This document shows, piece after piece, positions 1 through 13,192 of a stretch of DNA of 64,000 bases (its first letter is position 1; each line of letters opens with the position of its first letter). This DNA is from Chondrilla cf. caribensis (lineage: Eukaryota; Porifera; Demospongiae; Chondrillida; Chondrillidae), in contig OZ026551.1 in the NCBI GenBank assembly GCA_964020155.1, positions 3,599,767-3,663,766 on the forward strand, given 5' to 3'. Below the pieces are notes generated by a model that worked only from the letters and a program-made list of their open reading frames with translations, had not been told where the DNA came from and did no database searches. A program made the position numbers and the translations under genes.

Positions 1-1412
1 TGGACAAAGTATAAACACACCTAACTCACATGATACAATGTGGATGTCATTTTACAAGACTCATGATCAGTCTACATTCTGGGATGACTCACATAAGGCT
101 AGAGAATGATATACTTTCTATTTGTGTTATGCTTTGTGACAGTTCATTAAAAGCCTAAACATATAGCCATTCTTGAGCAAGTAAAGTGGTCTGAGGTGCA
201 AGGAAAGGCAAATGACCTTCTTGGACCTTTTGGGAGAAGTACTGGAATCTCCCATAAACATGTCAGCAAATGGAAGCAGTCCTCCTTCTGTTTATGGTGA
301 AAGGAAAATATCGAAGAAATCGAAGAAGAAGCAGGGAAGAAAGAAGTGAGAAACAACAGTAGCAGTGATACTACAGCTAGCCCCTGTGGCCCCAGGGGAT
401 GGTATTTAGGCACTATAAGAGCAGTTATTTCGTGAACCCATTCTTGTAAATTCTTCTTCTCAGCATAGCCTAGCTCTGTTTACCCCTTACACAGCTACTG
501 AGCACTGTGATTGGCAATCCAAAATGGTTATAAGTCATAGAGTCGATAGAACTGTCCTATTGTGTCACAGCAGATCCAATTCCCTTACCAGGCCTTATTG
601 TTCATATGAACTTTATCAAACCTGTGTCCTAGGCTCAGACAACACTACATAAACTTCAGATAGAACATATAGTACAGGTAATGGAGGTGATGGTTGCCTT
701 GCATATATATCAGGATGATGTGTCTGAGACGACTTCCATGGTGGCATGTTACTTCCACATGACCAGACTATTCAGAATCATCCAACGTTATTACTTGTGA
801 TCGCCTCGTCCCAAGACCCCTAAGCGCCCCTTGAGGAAATTGGGTCTGCTGTGACCAATAGGACAGTTCTATCCACTCTGTGACTTATAACCATGCATGT
901 TGGATTGCCAATCACAGTGCTCAGTAGCTGTGTAAGGGATACACAGAGCTAGGCTATACTGAGAAGAATTTACTAGAATGGGTTCACGAAATGACTACTC
1001 ATATAATGCCTAAATACCATCCCCGGGGGGCCACAGGGGCTGTAGTGTCACTGCTACTGCTGTTTCTCACTTCTTTCTTTCCTGCTTCTTCTTCAATTTT
1101 TTGATATTTTCTATTTACCATGAACTGGAGGAGAACTGCTTCCATTTGCTGTCACGTTTATGGGAGATTTCGGTACTTCTCCAAGAGGTCCAAGAAGGTC
1201 ATTTGCCTTCCTTGCACCTCAGACCACTTTACTTGCTCAGAAATGGGTATATGTTTATGCTTTTAATGACCTGTCACAAAGCATAAAACAAATAGATAAT
1301 ATATCATTCCCTAGCCCTAAGTGAGTCATACCAGAACTACGTAGACCAATCATGAGTCTTGTAAAATTACATCCACATTGTATGATGTGAGTTGGGTGTG
1401 TACTTTGTCCAT
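1..1412. repeat. Imperfect inverted repeat, about 580-bp arms
   Basis: Bases 1-586 read as the reverse complement of about 836-1412. For example, the segment around 840-960 (GGACAGTTCTATC, TGGATTGCCAATC, CAGTAGCTGTGTAAGG) is found inverted at 470-570, and the block at 1010-1290 is found inverted at 110-420. About 250 bp separate the arms. The left arm runs off the window edge. A third copy of the central segment lies at 2915-3070. The short reading frames here are mirror images of each other with no recognisable protein, so this is non-coding repeat, probably a foldback-type or nested MITE structure. Confidence 0.8.
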
Positions 1413-4400
1413 AAGAACCCTCATGCCATACAGATGCTGGATATTAATTGATGTTGTGAAGGTTCCAATTATGGGTTCACTTGGTGACCTACAAGGAGAC
1501 ATGTTAAATTCCCACTGATCAAATTTTCTCTTGTGAGAGGGCAGACAATTCCTACATGTGGCAATGTATACAAATGTAGTGTGGTCATCCCGAAGCGACA
1601 CTGGGAATTGATTGTGGCAACACATGAAATCTGAAAGTACTGAAGCAGCAAATGATCAGAAGATTCATTCCTATAGATCTGTGCACATCAATTCAAAATT
1701 GAAGATCATGGATCTGGTATTAATGTAGTTGTTTAGCTCATGTACGTCATATGTGGGTTCTTAAAACAACAGCCTTAGTCTAGTATCTAAATATGAACAC
1801 TATAGCTGAGTGGGAAATTGTGATCAATGACATGTAATCACAATGATGTCAGTCACCACCAGTTTAGCAGTGAATCCAGAGGGATGTACAGGGAGAAGTG
1901 AGTATTGGTGTTAGTTAACATTAATATTATGTGTCAACGGACCTTGGAGAGACGTACAATTATGAAACTGGTTACCAAATTCTGTATCACCACCAAAGGG
2001 GTGTCTATGCATGAGGTTTGGAACTGTATAAATGTACTGGAGTTGCTAAAGTGACCACAAATATATTACCCTAACCCTACAGTTAGACAAGCCTTCACTA
2101 AATTATGCAGATCACAAGCTCTTAATTGCCACATTTTTGTTTATTTTGTCTGTCCTAACTCTATGATTTTCATAATAAATGGATCAATTCCTGCTGAGGT
2201 CAAGGGCCGTTTTGGCTAAAACTAATGATGACTATAAATATTTTTATGCACATTTAACCTGTGATTTAGGACTGTGGATCTTGGATTGTAACAGTTTGCG
2301 ATTTGATATAGTATTGTGAGCGTCTATAAAAACGACTAAATCTCATTACTTATCCACAGTTAACAACAAGAGCTAAGTTGGACACCTTTGGCGACTTACA
2401 AGATCGGGAATTCAAGAAACAGTCATCGAGAATGAAGTGTGAGTTAGACATAGACTAGTACTGCTGCTGCACGACATTCATATCCGTGCATGGCAGGAGG
2501 GCAAGGTGCTGTTTTCCACTACACATGGACGGATTGAGTAACACATCTGCTCCGCCGGTACCATGATTTGCGCACTAGATAATAAAATGGCTGTCCCGTG
2601 TTTACGGAATGGTTTGAATGTGAGGTTTGTACTACGTAGAACGTACATTATGCCCAATTCCTATTTTCTACTCTAGTGAGACAGAAGAGATTATAGACAA
2701 TGAGTTTGAACTCGAACACGCATCCATCGACGAAAGAAGCAAAGGGAGTCTGACAGGTGACATTTAAACGTGACCGATAAAGGAGGCGTGGAAGCCATCT
2801 GAGACCATAGATATTGTATACTTACGTGAGTATACAATATCCATGCTGACACTAAGGCAAAATGACCCTCTGAGACGGTTTCCACGATACGTGACTTCCA
2901 CATGTACATTACTTGTAATCGCCTCGTCCCAAGACCCACAAGTGCCCCTTGTGGAAATTGGGTCTGCTGTGACACAATAGGACAGTTCTATCAGCTCTAT
3001 CACTTATAACCATATTGGATTGCCAATCACAGTGCTCAGTAGCTGTGTAAGGGGTACACTTAGGCTATGCTGAAAAGAAGAAGTTAGAATGGGTTCATAA
3101 GACGACTGCTCTAAATGCCTAAATACCATTCCCTGGGGCCACAGGGGCTGTAGTAACACTGCTACTGTTGTTTCTCACTTCCAACTTCCCTGTTTCTTCG
3201 ATTTCTTTGATTCCTACATGTGGCAATGTACAAATGTTATGTGTGGTCATCCCGAAGTGACACTGGGGATTGATTGTGGCAACACATGAAGTCTTGAAGT
3301 ACTGAAGCAGCAACTGATCAGAAGATTCATTCCTAGATCTGTGCACATCAATTCAACCTTAAAGATTATGGATCTGATATTAATGTAGTTGTTTATATAG
3401 CTCATATACATTCTATGTGGGTTCTTAAAACAACAGCCTAATATCTAAATAAGGACAATTATAGCTTAGGGGGAAATTGTGATCAATAACATGTAATCAC
3501 AATGATCTTGTCAGTCACCACCAGTTTAGCAGTGAATCCAGAGGGATGTACAGGGAGAAGTGAGTATTAGTGTTAGTTAACATTAATATGTGTCTGACTC
3601 AGCAGACCTTGAAGAGACATGCAGTTGTAACCCATTATGAAACTGGTTACCAAATTCTGTATCGCCACTGAAGGGGGTGTCTATGCATGAGGATTGGAAC
3701 TGTTTGAATGTACTGGAGTTGATACTGACCGCATATACGTTTTCATGCACATTTAACCTGCAATTTGAGACTGTGCATCTTGGATTGTAATAGTTTGTGA
3801 TTTGATATGGTATTGTGAACATCTATACATCTGACTGCAGGTGTTGCCACAATCAATCCCCAGTGTCACTTCGGGATGACCACACGTGACATTTGTACAT
3901 TGCCACATGTAGGAATTGTCTGCCCTCTCACAAGAGAAACTTCATCACTGGGAAATTAACATGTCTTCTTGTAGTTCACCAACCCATGATGTGAACCTTC
4001 ACAACCTCAGTTAATATCCAGCATCTGTATGGCATGAGGGTTTTTATGAACAAAGTACACACCCAACTTTGTTATACAATGCATGGGGATGTGATTTCTG
4101 TACCAATTCGTGCAATTCATGTGCCAAACGCCTGTGAAGGATTGGAATATACAGTAATTCGGGTATTTTGGGACGGAGGCGATTACTAAACACTGGAAAT
4201 TACCAGACCTAATACGTAGAGTATGATCTTTCAAGTTTCCATCACTGAGTGACGCATGGGGGAATATAACTATAAACATAAATAACCCCCTGCCTTAGTC
4301 TCATGTTCACCCACTTAACCTGTTTGACTCACATTTTTTTATTTTTCCCCCTTTTTTGGCCTTACCAGGCCTTATTGTTCATATGAACTCTATCAAACCT

Positions 4401-5995
4401 GTATCCTAGGCTCAGACAACACTATAAAGACTTCAGGTAGAACATACGTACTATTGTTTCACCTCTATATGCCTTTACACTTCAATAATTGATATCTCCC
4501 CCCAATGCCAGTAACCTTGATGTCGACGATGAACGATACAAAGAGTACCTATCTTCTGACAAAGAATCATCATATAACTGACAAAACAGCCCCAACCCTC
4601 CTAACGCCTAAGTGGTGTAAGGTGAACCGTAGAAATCCACCTTCGTGTTACCGTAATTTGGGAAATTAATGCGCTGTTCAAATAATGCGAACTGCACAAA
4701 ATGTAGCCATTGAAATATTAATGCTTGTCTAAATGATGCAAGGCTTAGCACAGACACAGGCACTTTTCCACCCCTCGGCGTCTCTTCGGGAGTGTCTAGC
4801 TAGCTAGACTAACTCCCTTTGTTTCATTCTTTCGTCGATGGACGTGTGAGTTCAAAACTCAGTGTCTATAATCTCTGTCTCGCTAGAGTAGAAGAAAGGA
4901 ATTTGGCCTTATGTAAGTTCTACACACCTCACATTCGCAACATTCCGTAAACACGGGAACAGCCATTTTATTACAGTATCTAGTGTGCGATTGATCACGG
5001 TACCGGCGGTACAGATGTGTTATTCAATCCGTCCATGTGTAGCGGAAAACAGCACCTTGCCCTCCACGGATATGAATGTCGTGCAGCAGCAGTACTAGTC
5101 TATTTCTAACTCACACTTCATTCTCGATGACTGTGTCTTGAATTCCCGATCTTGTAAGTTGCCAAAGGTGTAAAACTTAGCTCTTGTTGTTAACTGTGGA
5201 CAAGCACTGAGGTTCAGTCGCTTATATAGACATTCACAATACTATATCAAATCACAAACTATTACAATCCAAGATCCCCAGTCTCAAATTGCAGGTTAAA
5301 TGTGCATAAAGATATACGTATATGTGGTCAGTAACAACTCCAATACATTTATACAGTTCCAAACCTCATGCATAGACACCCCTTTGGTGGTGATACAGAA
5401 TTCGGTAACCAGTTCATAATTGGTTACAACTGCATGTATCTCAAAGGTCCGTTGAAACATAATGTTAACTAACACCAATACTCATTTCTCCCTGTACATC
5501 CCTCTGGATTCACTGCTAAACTGGTGGTGACTGACAAGATCATTGTGATTACATGTCATTGACACAATTTCCCACTCAGCTATAGTGTCCTCATTTAGAT
5601 ACAAGGCTGTATCAGTTAGGCTAATACTAGGCTGTTGTTTTAAGAACCCACATAGAACATATAATATGAGCTAAACAACTCCATTAATACCAGATCCATA
5701 ATCTTTAAGGTTGAATTAATGTGTACAGATCTAGGAATGAATCTTCTGATCAGTTGCTGTTTCAGTTCTTTAAGATTTGCCACAATCAATCCCCAGTGTC
5801 ACTTCGGGATGAGCACACGAGACATTTGTATACATTGCCACATGTAGGAATTGTCTGCCCTCTCACAAGAGAAAATTTCATCACTGGGAAATTAACATGT
5901 CTTCTTGTAGTTCACCAACCCATGATGTGAACCTTCACAACCTCAGTTAATATCCAGCATCTGTATGGCGTGAGGGTTCTTATGGACAATGCATG
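1405..5995. repeat. Large inverted repeat (arms about 1.35 and 1.2 kb) with nested copies
   Basis: The left arm, about 1405-2752, is the diverged reverse complement of about 4803-5995. Matching landmarks include the tract around 2440-2560 (CTGCTGCTGCACGACATTC) against 5050-5100, and 1540-1600 (ATTCCTACATGTGGCAATG) against 5825-5860. The 2-kb centre holds a further inverted pair of the same module (3200-3330 against 3838-3960), so that module occurs four times. A 140-bp segment at 4130-4275 recurs directly at 6260-6410. No coding sequence is recognised. Confidence 0.75.
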
Positions 5996-6420
5996 TGGAT
6001 GTGATTTCTGTACCAATTCGTGCATTTCATGTGCCAAACACATTACTCCACCTTATTTTTGAGAATGAACTGTGACGGACCAACTGCTTTGCTGTCTGTC
6101 GCTCCACTATATTCATCACCATCTATTGAAACAGTGGACTATATTTCTGAACCTAGGAATTCTAACTATTAATAGAGTAGCTAATGAACAATTGGGGTAG
6201 TTACCTGGAGATCAGCTGTAGTCAACCCTGACACTACATAATCCAACTGCCACATGTGAAGGGTTGGAATATTGAGTAATGTCGGGTATTTTGGGACGGA
6301 GGCAATTACTGGACATTGGAAATTACCAGCTGCAGGGCTAGTACAAATATATGTATGTGGAGTATGATCTCTGAAATTTCCATCACTGACTGACGTATGG
6401 GGATATATTCTTCATAATGT

Positions 6421-7330
6421 GTGGGTTTCAGCTAAAAGTAGCAATTCTCCTACTTTTTTCAACACCTAATGATTTCTGCCATTTTTTCATATTACTGCCC
6501 GTCTAAGTCTAAAAATATACAATCAATCCACTCATGGCATAATTATTCTATATTTATATCATCAAAATGCATATTATTTTGAAGCTTAACATGTGAGCAA
6601 TGTTGTAGAAACATAATGGCAATGTCCTCATGTGCATGACAAAACATGCCATGCTTCCAACATACTGAGGAGGCAGTTTCTGGACATACATTAGGTAGTT
6701 ATCGGACACTGCTTGGAGAAAACATTACGTGTGCTGTTAACGATTAGGTAAATGCATGGAGTTTAAAAATCTATTTCACCTTCCCCACAACTTAATAGTA
6801 GCCAAAAGGGATTGCAAGAGATAGTAAGAGACAAGAATACCACTATTATAGCTATGGACAAAATGGTGATTTTATAGTAACTGTTTCTGTTATAGAAAAA
6901 TTGGTGCAGCTTTGATTCCATCAAAAAAACAATTATAGCATGTCATTCAAAACATTGGGAATTGAACATACACTTAAATATTTATTAAAGTCCAACCTAA
7001 ACTATATTTTACGGGGTTCTAATACGTTGTCCAGAAATAGCATACCCCTCCAGTAATTGCGGTTTACCTTAGATTATTGTTCGTGAACTCCTTCAGTTCG
7101 TACGCGATCGACGTCAAATACTCCTGTCCTCCTCAGCGGCACCTGTGGAGTGTCTTAATGGGATTGGCGTTTCGTTTGAGGCCATTCTTCTAAAACTCGA
7201 AGGAAACAGTAACATCCGCTGTACTTGAAAGTCACCATTTTCGTGACACGTTTACAGACGAATACGATTCATTTGACGCGGCGAATTCGAATAAAGTGCG
7301 AAGTGTCATGTAAAGATTATAAGCAATAGG
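6421..7330. other. Non-coding AT-rich stretch
   Basis: No gene, RNA or repeat is recognised here. The segment separates the inverted-repeat complex from the 3' side of the SLC3-like gene. Confidence 0.5.
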
Positions 7331-7449
7331 AATACCCTTGCATTATAATACTAGGATTATACAGGTACAACATCTACTATACCCGTGCAGTACTACAGTC
7401 AAAACAGGGATGTATCGCAAAAATTCAACGCAATACAGTGTACACATAA

Positions 7450-7690
7450 GTACAATACAGTACAGAGATGTACAACACGGTGCACAGATGTAAATATATA
7501 CAACATAGTGCACATACGTATGTAAATATGTACAACACAGTGCACAGAAGTAAATATGTACAACACAGTGCACAGGTGTAAATATGTACAACACAGTGCG
7601 CATACTGTACATACATACAACATAGTATACAGATGTACAACACAGTGCACATACATACATACATACAACACAGTACACATGTTTACATGA
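7450..7690. repeat. Degenerate minisatellite (unit about 30 bp)
   Basis: Units built on ACAACACAGTGCACA followed by GATGTAAATATGT are repeated about eight times with variable spacers. The array gives long cysteine/tyrosine-rich open frames on the minus strand, but these are repeat artefacts. It lies just past the 3' end of the SLC3-like gene. Confidence 0.75.
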
Positions 7691-7762
7691 TTACAATGTG
7701 ACACAGCTTGATACAAACAAATACAGCCATAATCTACTGCATACTGACAAGCATAATTCACA

Positions 7763-9835
7763 TCACATCCACTTGTCTGATCTCCCTTCAACTACAATGG
7801 CCTCATATGGTTTCAACATGATGGACTGGGTTGATATGGTAGCGTTAGCTGCATCCATCAATGAGGAGAGGATGAGTTTCCCACTGGGTACAAAGCTATT
7901 CACATCAGCAGACAGTGTCACTGTGTCCCCACTAAAATTAATGGCAACCACGTAGCGATTCTTACACACAATCACCCCTTCTCTGCAGTATCGAAGAAAT
8001 ACAAGGGTTTTCTACGTGGCACTCAGATTCTTGTACATTCCATGTTGAAATTCTGGATGGTTTCTAAGGAGGACTAGCTGATGGTAGAGGCTCAGTATGG
8101 ACTTGGGGTCAGCCTTAAGTGTCTCCACATTTAATTTTGCAATCACGCTGCTATTAGGGAGGGGCAGCCAAGGTTTTGCATCGGGAGTTGTAAAGCCAGC
8201 ATGTATAGAGTTGTTCCACATCATAGGGGTCCTCTCTTTATCTCTTGGATAATCTGTGTTGGTATCCCGACTGAGGTTCCTGGGGACTGGGACATCCTCC
8301 ATCCCAAGCTCCTCCCCGTAGTAAGTAGTGGGTGTACCAGGGAGGAGGAGGAGGAGGACATTGAGGAGACGGGCCCTTTCAGGACCGGCTTTCGTTGCAA
8401 TACGTGTGTTGTCATGGTTACCTAATACCCAATTAGGCCACCCAAATTCAGGTTGATTATCAATCCATGTCGCTATGACATTGGCAACAGATATCCCGGT
8501 CCACTCCCAATTCCCAAGTAGAAAAAAATTGAAAGGAAAAGTAAATTCAGGTTTTTCTTCCGTCCCAAAAAAGCTCATCACATTCTTGGGATCACTGTAT
8601 ATTTCTCCAATCATCAGCTTTTCACCATAAGAATCAAGAAGCTTTCTCCAACGATGAACAACAGCATGGATTTCAGGATAGTCCTTGGTATAGTTATGAT
8701 AGAACGAATTGTACGATATCTCTTTTTGATTAGGGTACAGTGCTTCATTACGAAGTAGTGGGTCCTCAAAAAGATGAGCAATAGCATCCACACGAAAGCC
8801 ATCCACGCCCAAATCCAACCAAAATCGCAAATTGTCGTCCAAGGCATCGAGAACATCAGGATTCCTGAAGTTGAGGTCAGGCTGTTGTACAGTAAACTGG
8901 TGGAGGTAGTACTGCTTGGTAGTCTCATCATACTCCCACATGCTCCCCCCGAAAACACTGTACCAGTTGTTAGGAGGCACAGGTTTCCCATCGGAAGAAT
9001 AATTGAAAGGAGAAGCCCAAATGTACCAGTTTCGTTTCGGATTGGTCAAACTAGATCGACTCTCTTTGAACCACGCATGTTCATCTGAGGTATGATTGGG
9101 AACAAAGTCCATGAGCAGTTTTATCCCCTTCTGGTGTGCAGCACTCAACAGTCGCTTGAAATCTTCCAGTGTACCGAACAGGGGATTGATAGCAGTGTAG
9201 TCAGCCACATCATAACCTGAATCAGCCATGGGGGAGTAGTAAATGGGATTCAACCATATTCCCCTCACACCGAGGTACTCCAGGTAATCCAGACGATGCA
9301 TGATCCCAGTTAAGTCCCCAGTTCCACTTCCACTGGTGTCTTGAAACGTTTGTGGGTAAATCTGATATATGACTGTCGTTTTCCACCAAGGAAGAGAGCT
9401 ACTGGTTGCAGGTGGTGAGTTGTTGGGTTGCTTCACAGCAACGGACACGCTAATAGCTACCACAATACAGACAAGTGCTATAATGGTTGCTGTTATGCCG
9501 AAGCCGAGCAGAAAACAGCATCGAAAGCCGTGTACGTTAGCCCGGAAAGGAAATCGCTTTCTTTGTCGAGATTGGTGCTGATCCGAATCCGAAGGCGCGC
9601 CCCATAGTAAAGCTGCCTCGTCAGATTCGTCTTCTCCGTTTACGCCCAGTCCTTTCAAATGTTCCCCCTCAACTTCGTCAGGTTTATTTGTGTGCGGGGA
9701 CGAATCTTGTCCGGTGTCCACTCTACCTCCATCAGAACCACGACCAGCTGCAGAATTCACTAGTTCGCCATCGGATCGAGATAATTCCCCCTGTTCTGGG
9801 ACTCTTGTGCTCGGCTGCAAACCTTCCAACTCCAT
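7763..9835 (-). CDS. SLC3-like type II membrane alpha-glucosidase, interrupted by an in-frame TAG
   Basis: This single-exon frame encodes a GH13-family protein of the SLC3A1/maltase type. Residues 1-102 are an acidic, Ser-rich cytoplasmic tail, about 103-135 is one membrane segment, and from residue 149 an alpha-amylase-like TIM barrel follows. GH13 signatures are present: DFVPNHTS (243-250), QPDLNFRNP (318-326), GFRVDA with nucleophile Asp350, GEIY with acid/base Glu411 and NHD (473-475). The frame stops at a TAG (8012-8014) after residue 607, but the same frame continues for 82 more codons to a TGA at 7763. That extension is a plausible GH13 C-terminal beta-domain (RYVVAINFSGDTVTL and following). 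Read through, the protein would be 690 residues, close to human rBAT (685). Vertebrate SLC3 proteins lack full catalytic sets and carry a Cys after the membrane span for disulfide bonding to SLC7 light chains. Here the catalytic set is complete and no Cys lies between the membrane span and the barrel, so an enzyme is more likely than a transporter subunit. The TAG could be a real nonsense allele, an assembly error or a readthrough site. Confidence 0.82.
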
Positions 9836-11160
9836 CGATTTTACGAACCACGCCCTTTCTTCTATAATTAAGGGGAATTACTCCGAATCAAAACAAACTT
9901 ATGTCAACTATTTTTATAGCAAATTATATACGTTCTGTAGACGCGTGATTTTATTCATATAATGTACCATATGTATATGTGGTTATCTATTACTGTCAAT
10001 TATGATCAGTAATAGTGCAATGCCATTTATTAGTTAGATTGACATTTTTACAAATTAATTTCCTATTCTTCGGTGCATGGTCATTTTACTACCAGAGATG
10101 TCCCCATGTTGAAGGGAGGGGAAGTATTCTAGCGACTGGTCAATGGTATTTAATCAATTATATTATAATTAAGCACACCTGTAATAGCTAATGCACCTTT
10201 GGTAGGGCTGTAAGAAATATAGTACCAGTACCTATATCTACAGACACATAGATTTGACTGGCCAGCAATCAAGCCAAAGCATCTGTATTGTGTGTATTTG
10301 AGCACATTCACAGAACATGCATATAAAAACAGCAAGTACAAATCCTGCACGTTGAAATGGAGCATACTGAATACCAAGAAATGTGATTAAGAACAGCAGA
10401 TCCCCTATTTTGTTCAATGAATGTGTACATGTAAGTGGTCGGTGGGACTAAATTTCTATGTAGAGAACTTCCCAAAGACATCCAGCTGGCAATCTGTGAG
10501 GAACACCTAAGTAATATTATACTATGATGGCCATTAATTATTTCAGTTGGTCCATATATGTATACATGTGTATCCTGAATTGTTCCTGTACGCGTACGTC
10601 CAGGCACTGAGCTTTGCAAGATTTAATGAGTATAATAATAATATATATATGTATAATAATAATAATAATTGTGTGTGTACATGTGCATGAATTATATTTA
10701 ATTCTCCTTTCCATTGTTTGATTTATTATATTCAGTTTTTGTCATGTACTGGCATGTAATAATGTTTCTTCAATAATTGCAATATATATACACCTTCACA
10801 TTTCGCACACTGCTTCTGATTTCAATTATTCATTCTTAAATTTGATGCTATCAATGTTATCATACACGTATGTCATGTAAAAAATAGTACACATAAAAAG
10901 CTTTCAATATTTACAAAGAAAAAAGATATTAAAGCGACAAAAGATTCCTAAATAGTTGAACAAGTTTTTAGCTTGAATTACTTGTTTATCTGCATTTTTG
11001 TTACAGTATCTCGTCCAAAATAACATGGGAACATAGGGAATGCAAGGGACCTATAGATGCTAACTAGGTATAAAATCTGATCAGAACCAGCAACCTAGGC
11101 GTGATTTGTTCATCACACACGTGCTCTTCTAGTGAGTGTAGAACTAGTAGTATTGCCTTG
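9836..11160. other. Intergenic region between SLC3-like gene and CYP copy A
   Basis: This is the 5' flank of the SLC3-like gene and the 3' flank of CYP copy A. It is AT-rich with a short (TAA)n run near 10630-10670. No gene is recognised. Confidence 0.5.
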
Positions 11161-11162
11161 AG

Positions 11163-11375
11163 CTAGTCATACAGAGATGTGAGTTTCAGCCAAATTCCGT
11201 CTTTGGATTTCAGTACAACTCCAGGTTTCATTTCTGGTGTCTTCAGTGGATCAAGAGATACGGAGAACCTGTTGGAGAAGACAACATTACTTTTAATTAG
11301 ATATACAGGGGGGTGGACCACACACACAAACTCAGACATGCACATTCATAAACACACACATGGACGCGCGTACGC

Positions 11376-11412
<37 letters not shown>

Positions 11413-11428
11413 AACACATACACACATG

Positions 11429-11501
<73 letters not shown>

Positions 11502-12851
11502 TGCTAAAATATTTGCTATCACAGCTTTTTCTTCGTTTATAGCAAACAACTGACCAATACAATTTCTACAATAACATAAGAATACAACACTCATGGCTGA
11601 GAAGTAAAGAGGATATTTTCAATTCAATGTATACTATGTATGTTAGAACTGCTACAAATAATGCTGACAGACTGTCAGTAATCTACAATTTATTGCACAA
11701 CAAACAGTTCCATCACACTACACTTCATTGATGCTCTGAACATACAAATGTAAAAATTAATAATGATTAACTGCATGAATGAGCATATCACGCATATACG
11801 CTCGCCCGATTGACCAACCAACATGATAGACATAAATACAGTATAGATATCAATACATACATTGTGGGGTGTATGGGGTAGTGTACATGAGTTAAGATGA
11901 TTCTCAGGGGATTCTCATTGACGTGTCACCAATTTATCTGGTAAACCTTTTAATCCACCACAATTTCCTAGTACCAATATAATGTACAAGTACCAATGAA
12001 TATCCAGTTAAACCACCAAACTTGTTAATCCACCACATTCTTTGAAAACGAACTGCAGCGGACTAACAAGAATTCACTGTAGTATGGTCATGTTGAGTGA
12101 TGTTTGTCACCTTACACCATCAAATATGATGGTGTAAGGTGACATAATATTATGTGCTATGATAAGGATATCCTACATTGATACTACTACTACTACTAGA
12201 ATACCACAAGGATGTATGAAGATGAATAGAATAGTTAGTGATAAATCTTCCCAGAATACAATTAAATTTTTTGCCTTCAGTCTTCCTCCAGATTTCACAG
12301 AAGTAAAACCTGAGGATCTTGTCTTAGGTAGCGTTTTCCACTAAGTGAGGATTTTTAAGGACTTCAATGTAACTATACGTTACAAATTATACAAAGACTG
12401 GTGTGCCATGCCAATGGTGATGATGTATTGGGCTGTTACCAGTCATTTCACACAAGCCTCTGACCTTGGACCTGCTGAGAAGGGAATGTAAGCAAAAGGA
12501 TCCCGATCTTTAGAGTTCTCTGGAGTGAATCTCAGGGGATTGTACTCCTGTGGAATGAGGAGTGGAGGATGAAATAGAGGATGTAAGGTAAGGAGATGGT
12601 GGATGGCATAAACAATGAGTGTACTGTAATTCGGCATTGAAGGTACTTTTCACTATACATTTCAACATACTGTGAAAAAGTATTATGTGTATTAACACAT
12701 GCACGTTCATATGACATGGCATGTATGAACTGTACGTATTAATGCTCAATAACTATACACACGTGAACGCATTCGCTTAATATGAATATTGCTATGCTAT
12801 TGCATACAGTATACATGTGTATGTAAACCAACTGTTGCATGCACACATACA

Positions 12852-12900
<49 letters not shown>

Positions 12901-13118
12901 ACACACACACGCACACACATACACACACACACACACACCTACACACATGGAATATTGCTATGTTATTGTGTACAGTATACATTGACATGTAAATCAACTC
13001 TTGCATGCACATACAAACATACACATATGCATACATGCACACACGTACACACACATACATACACATTCCACCACAATGTCTACACACACACACACATGTA
13101 CGTACACACACACACACA

Positions 13119-13192
<74 letters not shown>

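Noticed and set aside
147..413. 88-codon minus-strand frame with a hydrophobic start
   Set aside because: It lies in the inverted repeat and its partner arm (1101-1286) is broken; no family resemblance.
2060..2085. CCCTAACCCTA, telomere-like
   Set aside because: Fewer than two repeats; no array and inside the inverted-repeat complex.
7343..7791. Cys/Tyr-rich minus-strand open frames
   Set aside because: They derive from the 30-bp minisatellite beyond the SLC3-like gene.
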